64,000 nt of DNA from Chondrus crispus (Eukaryota > Rhodophyta > Florideophyceae > Gigartinales > Gigartinaceae). The notes under the pieces are model-generated. The model was not told where the DNA came from. It saw only the letters and a program-made list of their open reading frames with translations, and did no database searches. This document shows positions 28,375-37,228 of this stretch, piece after piece. Every line of letters starts with the position of its first letter. Position 1 is the first letter of the stretch. Where the stretch lies: assembly GCF_000350225.1 (NCBI RefSeq), contig NW_005178758.1, positions 186,001 to 250,000 of the forward strand. Direction: 5' to 3'. A program made the position numbers and the translations under genes.

Positions 28375-31300
28375 TTAACCCACTTGTGCATTGTCAATGC
28401 TCTGGGGAATTCCCAGTTTCACGCGTTTAAAGTATCTCACAACGAGACTGCGCGGTAAGTTTTCCATGGGCTCCCATGTGTTGTCACTCTGGGGGTACCC
28501 ATACCATTTGATGAGGAAGACGAGCTCTCCCTTTTCGTTATAGTCGTGGGATTCCACTTTCTCGACGACGTACTCTCGTCGAGTGACGTCATCGACCGGC
28601 CTTGCCGTGGTATCATTTCGAGGAATTTCCTCGTTGTGCCCAGTTTCGATTGGGTCTTCGTTCGCGAACGAGACGCGTTTTCCTTGTCGAGATTTCGACT
28701 GATTGTGTTTCCGAGGTTCGTCCTCGTCACTAGAACTTTTGGAGCCATCGCTGGGTTCCTTAGTGAGTTTCTTCGCGGTGTTCCGCGTACTGTAGTGATT
28801 TCCTTCGTCTTCTGATGACGACGAGGACTCGGCTCGAGGTAAATCCTCGTTTGGAGCGAAGAAGTTGTCTTCGATTGGCCGAACGCCGGGCTGAGATTCG
28901 TCACGCTCGTCTGAAATCCGAGGTGATTCTCCGTGCTGTTCGACGTCGACGAGTCGAGGACTGTACTCTTGCGGAAAATCTGCACTGTGTTCAGTGTTCT
29001 TAATCTCGTCCGATTTCGGCGGTAACTGCACCGTGGGGTCTGCGGTAACTTCGCAGCTTTCTGCGCGTGGAAGTTTTGGGATCTCCACGGGATTCCTCGA
29101 CGAGGAGCTAAGATTGTGCGGGGTTACATCCCCGAAGACTGCTTTTCGCACGTCTGTCGCGGTCTTGACCGTGGTTTTGTGTTCCATTGATGAGGGTCTC
29201 ATCACAGTTGGGGAAGTTGTCGAGGCTATCCTCGTGAAAATTCTCGGCCGTGATTGGCCGTTCCAACTCGCCTTTTGAGGCGGCGGCAAATCAGCCAATC
29301 CGGTTGCATTATGAGAAAGCACCGTGTGCGGCGATTGGTGCGTCGAATTACCTCGTACTGTACTCGAGGTCGTTACGCCACCTTCTGGTGCCGGCTGAGT
29401 GCTTTCCTCTGGTGTCGCAGAATGCTGAGATGGTGTGAGCTGCGGTGTTGGCGCCCACACAACTCGATCACGGGAGATCCGTTCATGAGTATCGTCGATC
29501 TCGACGACAATCGTGTCATCGTCTTTCTGGACGGGTTTAACGACACGATAAGGTCCGTCGGCGATCGGCGCCAATTTGTGCTTCGGAGAATCTTTTCCGA
29601 AGTACTCCTTTCGTACAAATACGTACGAACCTTCCCGGATTTCCGGTCCATGCTTGCGGATACGCGCGTCGAAGTTGCGCTTGTATCTCGCCTGGGATTT
29701 GCCCAGTTCTAGTTTCGCCGTGGACATCAAGCCACGCAACCACGCTTTCCATTTCTCGTGGTACTTTGCGGTGTCATGCACCGATTCCAATCGAGGCTCT
29801 GATTTGATTGAGAGCGCCGGGGGAGGCCTGGACAAAACCAGTTGAAAAGGTGCGAGCTTAGTGCTCGAGTGGACCTGCGTGTTGTACGCGTATGTTAAGG
29901 CGTCAACGAAAAGGTCCCAGTCACGCGGATGATCCGCTACGTAGTGTCTCAGGCTTGCTAGGATAGTTCGGTTGAATCTTTCAACCTGTCCGTTAGCCTG
30001 AGGATGATAGGTCGTGGTAAATAGATTCTCTATTCCAAGGATCCCACATATATCCTGGAACAATCTCGCAGTAAACTGCTTTCCATTATCTGACAGCAAT
30101 TCACACGGAGCTCCGTACACAAATACCCAATGGTGTACAAAGTTCTTCGCGATCTCAGACGCGGTAATCTTCTTGAGCGGTACAGTCCGCGTTAATTTAG
30201 AGAAACGGTCCGTAATGACCAAGAGGTATCGATTTCCTCGTCTTGTGCGGAGAAGTTCTCCGAGTATGTCTATGGAGACAAATTCAAGCGGCGCTTTCGC
30301 CGGAAACAACCGCATGTGTGTTGCATTTCGTCTGAGCTTGACTCTATTCTTTGCGCATGTGACGCAGTTTCTTACCGTGGTGTAACAATCCACGCTCATT
30401 GTCGGCCAATAAAAGTGCCTGCGAAGGGAGTGATAAAGTTTCCTCCCTCCAGGGTGTGCCGAGAGCTTCGAGTAGTGACTCAGATGAAGTACGCGTGCAC
30501 GAAGCACGAATGGGATGAAAACTTGAGGCATGCCCTCGACATTTCGATGAAGTATTCCATCCTCGTCGATCGAAAAGGGCAGTACCTCCCCCCCATTAAG
30601 ACGACTACGTATCTGCGAGCAGAACGTGTCGCCCAACTGTGCACGAAGAAGTTCTTCGATAGTGATTGTACGGAGGAGAGTTTCATCAACTCGCGGTGAT
30701 TCCGCGATTAGTATGCGATCTTCGAGATCGTATTCAGATTCAAGGAATTCCTTGTCATCGATGATGTCATCGGTTTCGAGCGCTGAAGCGGTGTTATCCG
30801 CTATAAAGCACGGGATTTCGTCGTCGAAGTCCGACTTCGTTTCGCCCAAGGTACAAAGTCTCGAGAGAGCATCCGCCTGCGTGTTAGCGCGACCCTTTTT
30901 GTAGCGAACTTCGAAATCGAATTCCGAAAGACGGAGACGCCAACGCATTAATCGACCAGACGGGTCGTTGATTTCCATGAGCCACCTCAGCGAAGAATGG
31001 TCCGTGTGGACGACAAACTTCTCGAACTGGAGGTACGTCCTCAACGTAGTAATGGCCCATACAACTGCAAGGCATTCCTTTTCGGACACGGAGTAGTTCT
31101 TCTCCGGATTCTGCAAAGAGCGGGACCAAAACCCGAGTGGTTTACGGTCACCATCGGCATGCGTTTGAAATAGCGCGCAGCCGACTTGGTATTCGCTTGC
31201 GTCGGTGTCGACGGAGTATGGCAGTTCGGGTTTTGGCAAAGAAAGGACCGGAGGTTCGGTGACTGCCTTAATGAGAGCGCGGAAAGCCGCGTCTTCTTCT

Positions 31301-33348
31301 GTATTTAACGGAGGTATCTCCGTAGGTTGTCCCTTCTTTAGGAGCTTATTCAGTGGTCCTGCCACGTGACTATAGTTTTGCACAAACCTGCGGTAAACAT
31401 TGCAGAGTCCGAGAAAGGCACGGAGTTCCGTTTGGGTGCGTGGGTGTTTTGCTTCGCGGAGTGCCGCAACTGAGGATTGATCAACCTCGAGACGTCCGGG
31501 TTTGATAATGTGCCCGAGGTAAGTAACGGTGTCCGTGAAGAAATCGCACTTCTTTAACTTCAGGGTAACCCCTGCATGCTGGAGCACAGTAAGAATCTCG
31601 TGAACATGCCGGATGTGAGAATCAATATCCTTCGAGTAGATGATAACATCGTCGAGATAAACGAGGCATGTCCTCCATTTGAATCCTGATAGAAGGATAT
31701 CCAATGTGCGCTGGAATGCAGCAGGTGCGTTAGTGAGGCCGAAAGGCATTCTCTTAAAGCGAAAGAGTCCCGAGTGACAAGTAAAAGCTGTCTTGTCGCG
31801 GTCTCTTTCTGCGACGGGGATTTGCCAATACCCCGAGTTACAGTCTAACGTCGTAAATATCGACGCGTCACCAAGCGAGTCCATGCACTCGTCCATGCGC
31901 GGCAAGGGGTACGTATCCCTCACCGTGATGGCATTCAGTCGTCGATAATCGACACAAAAACGTAAGGATCCATCCTTCTTTGGAACGAAGACGACTGGGG
32001 ATGCCCAGGGGGATTGAGCAGGCTCGATAACACCCGCGCGGAGCATCCGTGTTACTTCTTCTTGTTCCAATTCACGTTGCCGGGGACCAGCCCTGTAAGG
32101 TGGTGACGCGAACGGGCGCGCACCCGGGAGAAGATCAATAAAATGTTCAGTTGTGTTGATCTCTCCCAAAGAGCCGTCCCACATGGACTTAAACTTGTCG
32201 AGGAGTTTCCTCACTCTGGCTTGGTATTCCAAGGAAAGGTGGTCGAGGTTAATGTCCTCAAGTGTAGGCGATCTGTCGGCTTCAACATTGACTACTTGAG
32301 AGCCGACAGATTCCTCGGCCACAAGGGCTTCTCCTTGCTCAGGCGTCATTCCCAGTAAATCTGATAACTGAATGTGGCTTGGCACCACGGCCGTAGGGTG
32401 GGGTAAGGCCACGGCGACTACTTGGTTCTTTGCCAGAGTCTGAGAAGAGCGCGAAAAGTTCGCGATTAAGATGCGGAAAGGCCGCGATGGTTCAACCTGG
32501 GCAATCCCATTTGTGGCAAGTACGCCTTGTCGTTGATACGGCTTCTCCGTTGGTTGGAGACACACAACGCCGGATCGATCGGTGACGACACTGACCCAGG
32601 TTTGGGACTGTGCCGGGATCTGAATTCTTTCAGTCACCCGAATCTTCGGAGAAATTCTCCCGTGAGTCTTACCGAACTCCTGTTCTTGTGGGAGCTTAGG
32701 ATAATTCGGTGGCCGTGCGAGGGGTCTCCTCGTAATTGGGACTTTAGTCCCGTCGTCGAGTTCGACTTCCTTGCGGCGAGGGTATATTGCCTCGACAAAC
32801 CGGTCACAGAAATCACAACCGAGAATGACAGGAGCAGCAAGTCTTTCGCATACAATGAAGTTTACTTTGACGAGACGCGGACCGAGCCGCACGATCAGCT
32901 CAACAATCCCGATAGTTCGGACGGGGTTGTTGTTTGCGTCAGCAATCGCGGGAAGTTCCGCGCTTCGAATCTTCGAGCCCAATGACTCTGGTACATCAGA
33001 TTTTCTGATGAAGTTCGGGCCTGCGCCCGTGTCAAGGACCGTCAGCTTACGTGCTAACAATCCGATGGTAGCACCGATGTCGGCATAAACCTTGAAGTTT
33101 CTCTTCGCCATGACGAGTACTTCCGCGCGTCTTGACGGACGGGCGCGTCGCCATGGTCGGTGCAGTGGAACGCCGAGTCGTCGGCGGTTGTCTTCAGGGA
33201 TATCCCTGCTGTTCACAGAAACGTCTGTCTGTGGGTCGGGTTCAGCGCCTCGGGGCCGCACGACCTTTGGAGAGTCGACGGACATCCCAGTGGCGGGACG
33301 ATGAACCCCGACTAGTTTCCCGAATCGCGGTTCTCCGCACGAGAGGGT
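28375..33348 (-). CDS. Pol of element C: protease, RT, RNase H, integrase, chromodomain
   Basis: Ty3/gypsy polyprotein. The frame opens at 33348, in overlap with the knuckle frame; an internal ATG at 33285 exists but is lost in D, so translation probably enters by -1 frameshift at 33315-33321. Counting from that ATG: retropepsin LTVLDTGAGPNF (~85), RT with FTTLDCNSGYWQIPV and VYLDDVII (~540), RNase H (VDTDASEYQVG, VHTDHSSLRW), integrase HHCC (HYSKLSAHPGG, NCVTCAKNR) and catalytic D-D-E (SIDILGEL, LLSDNGKQF, NGQVERFN), GPY block (ADGPYRVV). A ~250-residue acidic linker ends in a chromodomain (YVVEKVESHDYN ... FLIKWYGY ... NTWEPMENL). No breaks. Confidence 0.96.
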   Translation of the reverse strand, partial: TLSCGEPRFGKLVGVHRPATGMSVDSPKVVRPRGAEPDPQTDVSVNSRDIPEDNRRRLGVPLHRPWRRARPSRRAEVLVMAKRNFKVYADIGATIGLLARKLTVLDTGAGPNFIRKSDVPESLGSKIRSAELPAIADANNNPVRTIGIVELIVRLGPRLVKVNFIVCERLAAPVILGCDFCDRFVEAIYPRRKEVELDDGTKVPITRRPLARPPNYPKLPQEQEFGKTHGRISPKIRVTERIQIPAQSQTWVSVVTDRSGVVCLQPTEKPYQRQGVLATNGIAQVEPSRPFRILIANFSRSSQTLAKNQVVAVALPHPTAVVPSHIQLSDLLGMTPEQGEALVAEESVGSQVVNVEADRSPTLEDINLDHLSLEYQARVRKLLDKFKSMWDGSLGEINTTEHFIDLLPGARPFASPPYRAGPRQRELEQEEVTRMLRAGVIEPAQSPWASPVVFVPKKDGSLRFCVDYRRLNAITVRDTYPLPRMDECMDSLGDASIFTTLDCNSGYWQIPVAERDRDKTAFTCHSGLFRFKRMPFGLTNAPAAFQRTLDILLSGFKWRTCLVYLDDVIIYSKDIDSHIRHVHEILTVLQHAGVTLKLKKCDFFTDTVTYLGHIIKPGRLEVDQSSVAALREAKHPRTQTELRAFLGLCNVYRRFVQNYSHVAGPLNKLLKKGQPTEIPPLNTEEDAAFRALIKAVTEPPVLSLPKPELPYSVDTDASEYQVGCALFQTHADGDRKPLGFWSRSLQNPEKNYSVSEKECLAVVWAITTLRTYLQFEKFVVHTDHSSLRWLMEINDPSGRLMRWRLRLSEFDFEVRYKKGRANTQADALSRLCTLGETKSDFDDEIPCFIADNTASALETDDIIDDKEFLESEYDLEDRILIAESPRVDETLLRTITIEELLRAQLGDTFCSQIRSRLNGGEVLPFSIDEDGILHRNVEGMPQVFIPFVLRARVLHLSHYSKLSAHPGGRKLYHSLRRHFYWPTMSVDCYTTVRNCVTCAKNRVKLRRNATHMRLFPAKAPLEFVSIDILGELLRTRRGNRYLLVITDRFSKLTRTVPLKKITASEIAKNFVHHWVFVYGAPCELLSDNGKQFTARLFQDICGILGIENLFTTTYHPQANGQVERFNRTILASLRHYVADHPRDWDLFVDALTYAYNTQVHSSTKLAPFQLVLSRPPPALSIKSEPRLESVHDTAKYHEKWKAWLRGLMSTAKLELGKSQARYKRNFDARIRKHGPEIREGSYVFVRKEYFGKDSPKHKLAPIADGPYRVVKPVQKDDDTIVVEIDDTHERISRDRVVWAPTPQLTPSQHSATPEESTQPAPEGGVTTSSTVRGNSTHQSPHTVLSHNATGLADLPPPQKASWNGQSRPRIFTRIASTTSPTVMRPSSMEHKTTVKTATDVRKAVFGDVTPHNLSSSSRNPVEIPKLPRAESCEVTADPTVQLPPKSDEIKNTEHSADFPQEYSPRLVDVEQHGESPRISDERDESQPGVRPIEDNFFAPNEDLPRAESSSSSEDEGNHYSTRNTAKKLTKEPSDGSKSSSDEDEPRKHNQSKSRQGKRVSFANEDPIETGHNEEIPRNDTTARPVDDVTRREYVVEKVESHDYNEKGELVFLIKWYGYPQSDNTWEPMENLPRSLVVRYFKRVKLGIPQSIDNAQVG

Positions 33349-33719
33349 CTACTCAGAACGGTTGGGTGCCGCTCTGAAGGTTTAGGGCGTGGGTTTCCAC
33401 GATGTTGAGGTGGTGAGGATTTCGGAAACCTCACCTGTGCGCGGATGTAAGAATCCGTGGGGACCTTGGCCTTTTCCTCGTTCGAAAGCGCCTCGAAGTT
33501 GGCGAGTACAGTGTCCATCTCCCGAATGGGAAGGACACAGTCTGGCGAGGTATGTCCTCGGGCGTAGCAAGTGTAACAAACCAAGCCACTTGGTTGGCGT
33601 TGCGCAGCAATTGGTCCACGATCTTGCCATCCAGGTCTATTCTGGGAAAAGCCTGGGAGTACCTTTGATACGGAATGCGTGGAGCGGCCACGGTTTGGGC
33701 TCGAAATGCCAAAGTTGGG
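33312..33719 (-). CDS. Nucleocapsid (zinc-knuckle) frame of element C
   Basis: Open frame between gag and pol frames, -1 relative to gag. It encodes a CCHC knuckle CYTCYARGHTSPDC (C-x2-C-x4-H-x4-C), then a short charged tail to TAG at 33312-33314. It overlaps the end of gag and the start of pol. No own start codon is evident, so it is presumably read as part of a Gag or Gag-Pol product. The knuckle would bind element RNA. Confidence 0.75.
   Translation of the reverse strand, partial: PNFGISSPNRGRSTHSVSKVLPGFSQNRPGWQDRGPIAAQRQPSGLVCYTCYARGHTSPDCVLPIREMDTVLANFEALSNEEKAKVPTDSYIRAQVRFPKSSPPQHRGNPRPKPSERHPTVLSRPSRAENRDSGN
33315..33321 (-). promoter_or_regulatory. Candidate -1 frameshift site G GGA AAC before TAG
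   Basis: The heptamer GGGAAAC fits X XXY YYZ in the knuckle frame and is followed at once by the TAG stop. A -1 slip enters the pol frame. Identical in element D. Confidence 0.7.
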
Positions 33720-35383
33720 TCAACGGAGTGATCCTCCGAGTACGAATCAGTGGGAAGGCTGAAAGTCGGAACCGACGAATTGGTATGTAACAGATGAAGC
33801 TCATCGTCTGCAGCCTGGACTGCGCTTCCAGGGAATGAATGGTCGCGGAATTCCACGCTTGAATCGGCCATCAAAGCCGTTGACTTCCCAGCAACTCTTT
33901 TCGCTGGTGCGGCTAGAGTGGGGTTGCGAGGTCTAGAAATCCCCGTTCGAGCACGTTGTGCATCGCCTTCGTCTTGGGCGTACTGTACGAGCCTTTCGTA
34001 TGAGAGATCGCTTCGAGGGGTTTCCTCGCGATACCTCGCAACGAGTGAGCGAATAACTGGGTCAAGCCCATCAATGAAGAATGTCATCTTCTCCCACATT
34101 GGGTAGACATTCCCACATCGAGCACATGCTCTACTGAGTCTTGCGCCGTAATCGGCTTCGCGCTCACCCGGCTTTTGCTGGGTGGAGCGGAGTGCGAGTG
34201 TTGCTCCTCGGATAGCGCTTGGAGTGGCGTAAGTGCGAAGTAAGTAGTTCACTGCTTCTGGCCAAGCGGAGACTCCTCCTGTGGAGCGAGCGGGACTTGC
34301 TCTTGCGGCGCGGAATTGCGTTTCGGCGTTTCCGCGTAAGAAATACGGTAAAGCCACGAGAGCTTGCGCCTCGGACATTTCAAGAGTGTCAGCCTCGTCG
34401 ACAAAACGGGCAAGGAACTCGAGAATAATCACGGGGTCTTCCCCATTGAAAGCACCGTTTTTCATGGTCAGTTCCATGCGTTTGATTTGATCCCGGATCT
34501 TACCGGTCTTTTTCCCAGTACGATCTTGACCTGTGTCAATGAGCCGGTATCGGCGATACGACAGAAGCTCGTCGTAAAGCGGATTCGTGGGCTTGAGTTC
34601 CTTGAGATGTCGGAACTTGGGTCCACGGATACGGGCTTTGTTTCCCGGGGCGTTTCCCCCGTCGGACTCTGATTCTGACGAGTCCGAATTTGAAGGCGTC
34701 GATGACGACGATGAAGAGGGCGATGAATGATCATCATTATGATCGTGGTGATTCCCACGTTTGGACTTAGACTTCTTCGAACGCCGGCTAGAACGCTGAG
34801 TGCGTTTCGAGCGCGACTTCGCTTTTCTGGAGAGGTTTTCCTCGTGTTCAGATCTCGCTGCTCTGTCTCCGAGCTTCAGGACGAGACCTTCCAACGCCTC
34901 TAGTCGGCGAGCAACACGAGAAAACTTCTCATCAATCCCCACTTCGTTTGGGTCTTCCAGATTCACTGGACCAAGGCGACGATTTACGTCGGAATGCAAA
35001 ACACGGAGATCCCGTGAGAGATCGTCGATCAGGTCGGCGTTAAGAGTAACCCGACGTTTGACGTCATCGAGATTGTCTCTGATCTCACCGGTTTCCTGAT
35101 CGAAACGGTGTCGAAGCAATATGTCTTCGGATGGAATTGGCTGGCGTATTTCTGCGCCATGTTCGGTCTGGGAATTCCCAGTATGCACACGCTTGGGCGT
35201 GTCGTGTGGTAAGGATGGAAGCGGTGGCGGAGGCGGGGCCTCGGAGAGGCGTGTCGGATTCGACGGACCAGCATTCCGAGGGCCAAATGCCTCACGAACA
35301 GATGGGCTGGGGCCACGCCCCGAGCGCGTTTGAACGCCTACGCTTCCATCCGACGACGAGGGCTTCCTCGGTCGCTGGGACAT
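33431..35383 (-). CDS. Gag of element C (650 aa)
   Basis: Capsid protein. ATG at 35383 (MSQRPRKPSSSDGS), the first in this frame after the leader. A Pro/Ser-rich start is followed by a helical region with coiled-coil character (DDVKRRVTLNADLIDDLSRD ... RVARRLEALEGLVLKLG), an SR/K-rich and Ser/Asp-rich linker, and the retrotransposon Gag domain (~250-475: EDPVIILEFLARFVDEADT, ALVALPYFLRGNAETQF, NYLLRTYATPSAIRGATLAL, FIDGLDPVIRSLVARYREE). The zinc knuckle is not in this frame but one frame back. Intact. Confidence 0.92.
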   Translation of the reverse strand: MSQRPRKPSSSDGSVGVQTRSGRGPSPSVREAFGPRNAGPSNPTRLSEAPPPPPLPSLPHDTPKRVHTGNSQTEHGAEIRQPIPSEDILLRHRFDQETGEIRDNLDDVKRRVTLNADLIDDLSRDLRVLHSDVNRRLGPVNLEDPNEVGIDEKFSRVARRLEALEGLVLKLGDRAARSEHEENLSRKAKSRSKRTQRSSRRSKKSKSKRGNHHDHNDDHSSPSSSSSSTPSNSDSSESESDGGNAPGNKARIRGPKFRHLKELKPTNPLYDELLSYRRYRLIDTGQDRTGKKTGKIRDQIKRMELTMKNGAFNGEDPVIILEFLARFVDEADTLEMSEAQALVALPYFLRGNAETQFRAARASPARSTGGVSAWPEAVNYLLRTYATPSAIRGATLALRSTQQKPGEREADYGARLSRACARCGNVYPMWEKMTFFIDGLDPVIRSLVARYREETPRSDLSYERLVQYAQDEGDAQRARTGISRPRNPTLAAPAKRVAGKSTALMADSSVEFRDHSFPGSAVQAADDELHLLHTNSSVPTFSLPTDSYSEDHSVDPTLAFRAQTVAAPRIPYQRYSQAFPRIDLDGKIVDQLLRNANQVAWFVTLATPEDIPRQTVSFPFGRWTLYSPTSRRFRTRKRPRSPRILTSAHR

Positions 35384-35447
35384 CGTTGGAACCACAAAAA
35401 GGGACAGCGAAAAACAAATGAGCAGAGAGATCTCTGAAAGAGCACGA

Positions 35448-35465
35448 TTCTAGGTCGGGAGACCA
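35448..35465 (-). promoter_or_regulatory. Primer binding site of element C
   Basis: Four bases inside the 5' LTR: TGGTCTCCCGACCTAGAA on the minus strand, starting TGG as expected for pairing with a tRNA CCA end. The same 18 bases occur in D and in element E. The tRNA is not assigned. Confidence 0.7.
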
Positions 35466-35469
35466 GAAA

Positions 35470-36019
35470 TGTAGTGCAACGCCGAGTTCGGCGAACTACT
35501 CCGCGAGTTCGGGCGCGGTGGGTAGCGACGCAGTATGACTGCGGTAGTGGTAGAGTGGAGACAAGCTCCGAAAGTACCCCGGACTGACCGGACTGTAGAC
35601 AGCCAGTAGGGCGGATAGGGATAGGAGGGGAAGTAAAGGGAGCTGTTGGTGAAGTCAGCGTACACTCGCGCTTGGCGCCTATACCGTCGGTGAGTTCACC
35701 GTGCAATATTAGGGGGCACTGAGCTGTAGAGGCCGGACTTGGTTGGGTTTACTAGGGTGGTGCTACCGTACTACCCTATATACTAATGGAGTGCCGGATT
35801 GAGGTCGCGGTGGTCCGCACACGTACACGTGTCGAGGGGCGCCGACGGCGGCGTGTCTATCATACTACTGTCAGGGAAGGGTCTGTAAGCTCTGTAATGT
35901 CAGCACGGAGGACAGCGGTACCTCCGCGAGGATTCCGCCCACACGTGTACACGCGAGCCCAAAAATTGCAATTTTTGGATTGCCAGCAATGCCATGCGGC
36001 ATGGACGCGTTGCGCCACA
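35470..36019 (-). repeat. 5' LTR of element C (550 bp)
   Basis: Same sequence as 25983-26532 as far as read. Drives gag-pol leftward; a TATATA box lies at 35777-35782. Confidence 0.95.
35777..35782 (-). promoter_or_regulatory. TATA box in 5' LTR of element C
   Basis: TATATAGG on the minus strand, mid-LTR, the usual U3/R position. Confidence 0.55.
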
Positions 36020-36024
36020 GCCAT
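36020..36024. repeat. Target site duplication GCCAT (right of element C)
   Basis: Matches 25978-25982. Confidence 0.9.
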
Positions 36025-36512
36025 TTCTGCATGGGCCCGAGGGCGGCCCCTTTTGCGACCAACACTTCGTCGCCCACATTGAAAGTTGCTTCGCGACCGT
36101 CTTTTAATGTAGTTGCAGCTCTGCGCCCGATTATTCTTGTTGCCCGCATCGCCCTGGCTTGCAGGAGTTCCATTTCCCGGTGGCGGATCTCGGAGACTTC
36201 GAAGAGAGGCTCTTGGTCTCCAGGCGCCATCCTGGGCAACTCCCCATAAAGCAGCTCGAACGGGGACAATCCCACCGCCATCCTCCTGCGACGGTATCCA
36301 TATAGGACTTGATGTAAAGCATCGTCCCACTCAAAAATTGCAGGCGAGGCAGCGAGTATCATCTTATGGAGGGCTCTCTTCAATGTGCCGACCATCCGCT
36401 CTGCCCGTCCGTTCGACATAGGCGCATAGGTGAAGTGCACTGACATGCCTCCCTCATTCGCGAGGCACATACCAGTATCCCACGTGTATACGTGTATTTC
36501 TCCCTCAGGCAC
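36025..36512 (-). pseudogene. Old integrase fragment interrupted by element C
   Basis: Integrase of another element: VHFTYAPMSNGRAERMVGTL carries the third catalytic residue (Glu). It is followed by the helical DDALHQVLYGYRRRRMAVGL and SPFELLYGELPR, then the C-terminal domain (FNVGDEVLVAK). The first two catalytic Asp residues are missing because the upstream part ends near 36512 at the LTR region of element E. The reading frame resumes at 25982. Confidence 0.85.
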
Positions 36513-36660
36513 GGCCTAATGTAAGCTCTGTCGAAGTACTGACAGGTTCATCTCCCACGTGTAAACGTGTATCATCTCTCACGTGTAAACGTGTATCATC
36601 ACCACGTGTACTCGTGTATTATCACCACGTGTACTCGTGTATCATAACCCAATATGGGTA
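36480..36660. repeat. Array of CACGTGTA..CGTGTAT repeats
   Basis: Five near-copies of a ~23-base unit, CACGTGTA(TA/AA/CT)CGTGTAT.ATC. CACGTG is a palindromic E-box; related words recur in the LTRs of the other gypsy families here. Confidence 0.7.
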
Positions 36661-37132
36661 TTGCGTACAGTACAGCGTATAAGCTGGTACGCCGGTATTA
36701 TTACCGTATTTTAGCTATTATTATTACGGCGTCGACGGCTATATAGTCGACGTCCCACCCTAAGTAAAACAGGCACGAAGCCTTGGGTTCTTTCCTATGT
36801 TTCTGGATTCTCGGTAGTAGCCTCGCGCCGGTACTGGCCCACTCTGTGCGACACCACGCGAGCCCATCCACTTCCCCGAATCTCCTCTTTCATACCGCGC
36901 GCTGCTACCGAGGTCCTCTACCGCTCCCTACGCGCGTTCGCTGTCGTTTCGCCCCGCTTACTGCTTGCTACGCTCCGTGTCTTGTTTCTTTCCTACCACT
37001 CTACCTACCGCGCACGCTCGCCCGGACCCCGTTGCCGGTTATCACCGGGTGGTCTCCCGTATCCCACTCACCCCGCGTTCCGAACACGCGTGCTCTGCCT
37101 GAGGCTGCCACCCGTGGCCTCAGTGCACGACA
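36529..37132 (+). repeat. Putative 5' LTR of element E (left end uncertain)
   Basis: The right end is fixed by ...GCACGACA at 37132 followed by a PBS identical to that of C/D. The left end is set at TGTCGAAG (36529) because it mirrors the right end, but CACGTGTA repeats starting near 36480 could mean an earlier start. It contains short repeats (CACGTGTAAACGTGTATCATC type) and a TATATA box. Confidence 0.5.
36740..36745 (+). promoter_or_regulatory. TATA box in element E LTR
   Basis: TATATA framed by two GTCGAC words (36731 and 36746). Confidence 0.5.
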
Positions 37133-37134
37133 TT

Positions 37135-37152
37135 TGGTCTCCCGACCTAGAA
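37135..37152 (+). promoter_or_regulatory. Primer binding site of element E
   Basis: TGGTCTCCCGACCTAGAA, identical to the site in C and D though the LTRs differ. Confidence 0.7.
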
Positions 37153-37228
37153 GTCTGCGGAGTTTCTCTTACCCTTTCTCTTTTCTTTCGAAGGTTTTCC
37201 TTCCACCGTTCACAGGTGTTGTCAAGAC

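Larger units (their letters stand above)
25983..36019 (-). mobile_element. Element C: full-length gypsy chromovirus with antisense gene (10,037 bp)
   Basis: Complete element in minus orientation: 5' LTR 35470-36019, PBS, gag, knuckle frame, pol, convergent antisense F1 gene, PPT, 3' LTR 25983-26532, flanked by GCCAT on both sides. The LTRs appear identical by eye, so the insertion is recent. Apart from the frame stacking shared with D and E, no breaks were seen, so the copy may be competent. Confidence 0.95.
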
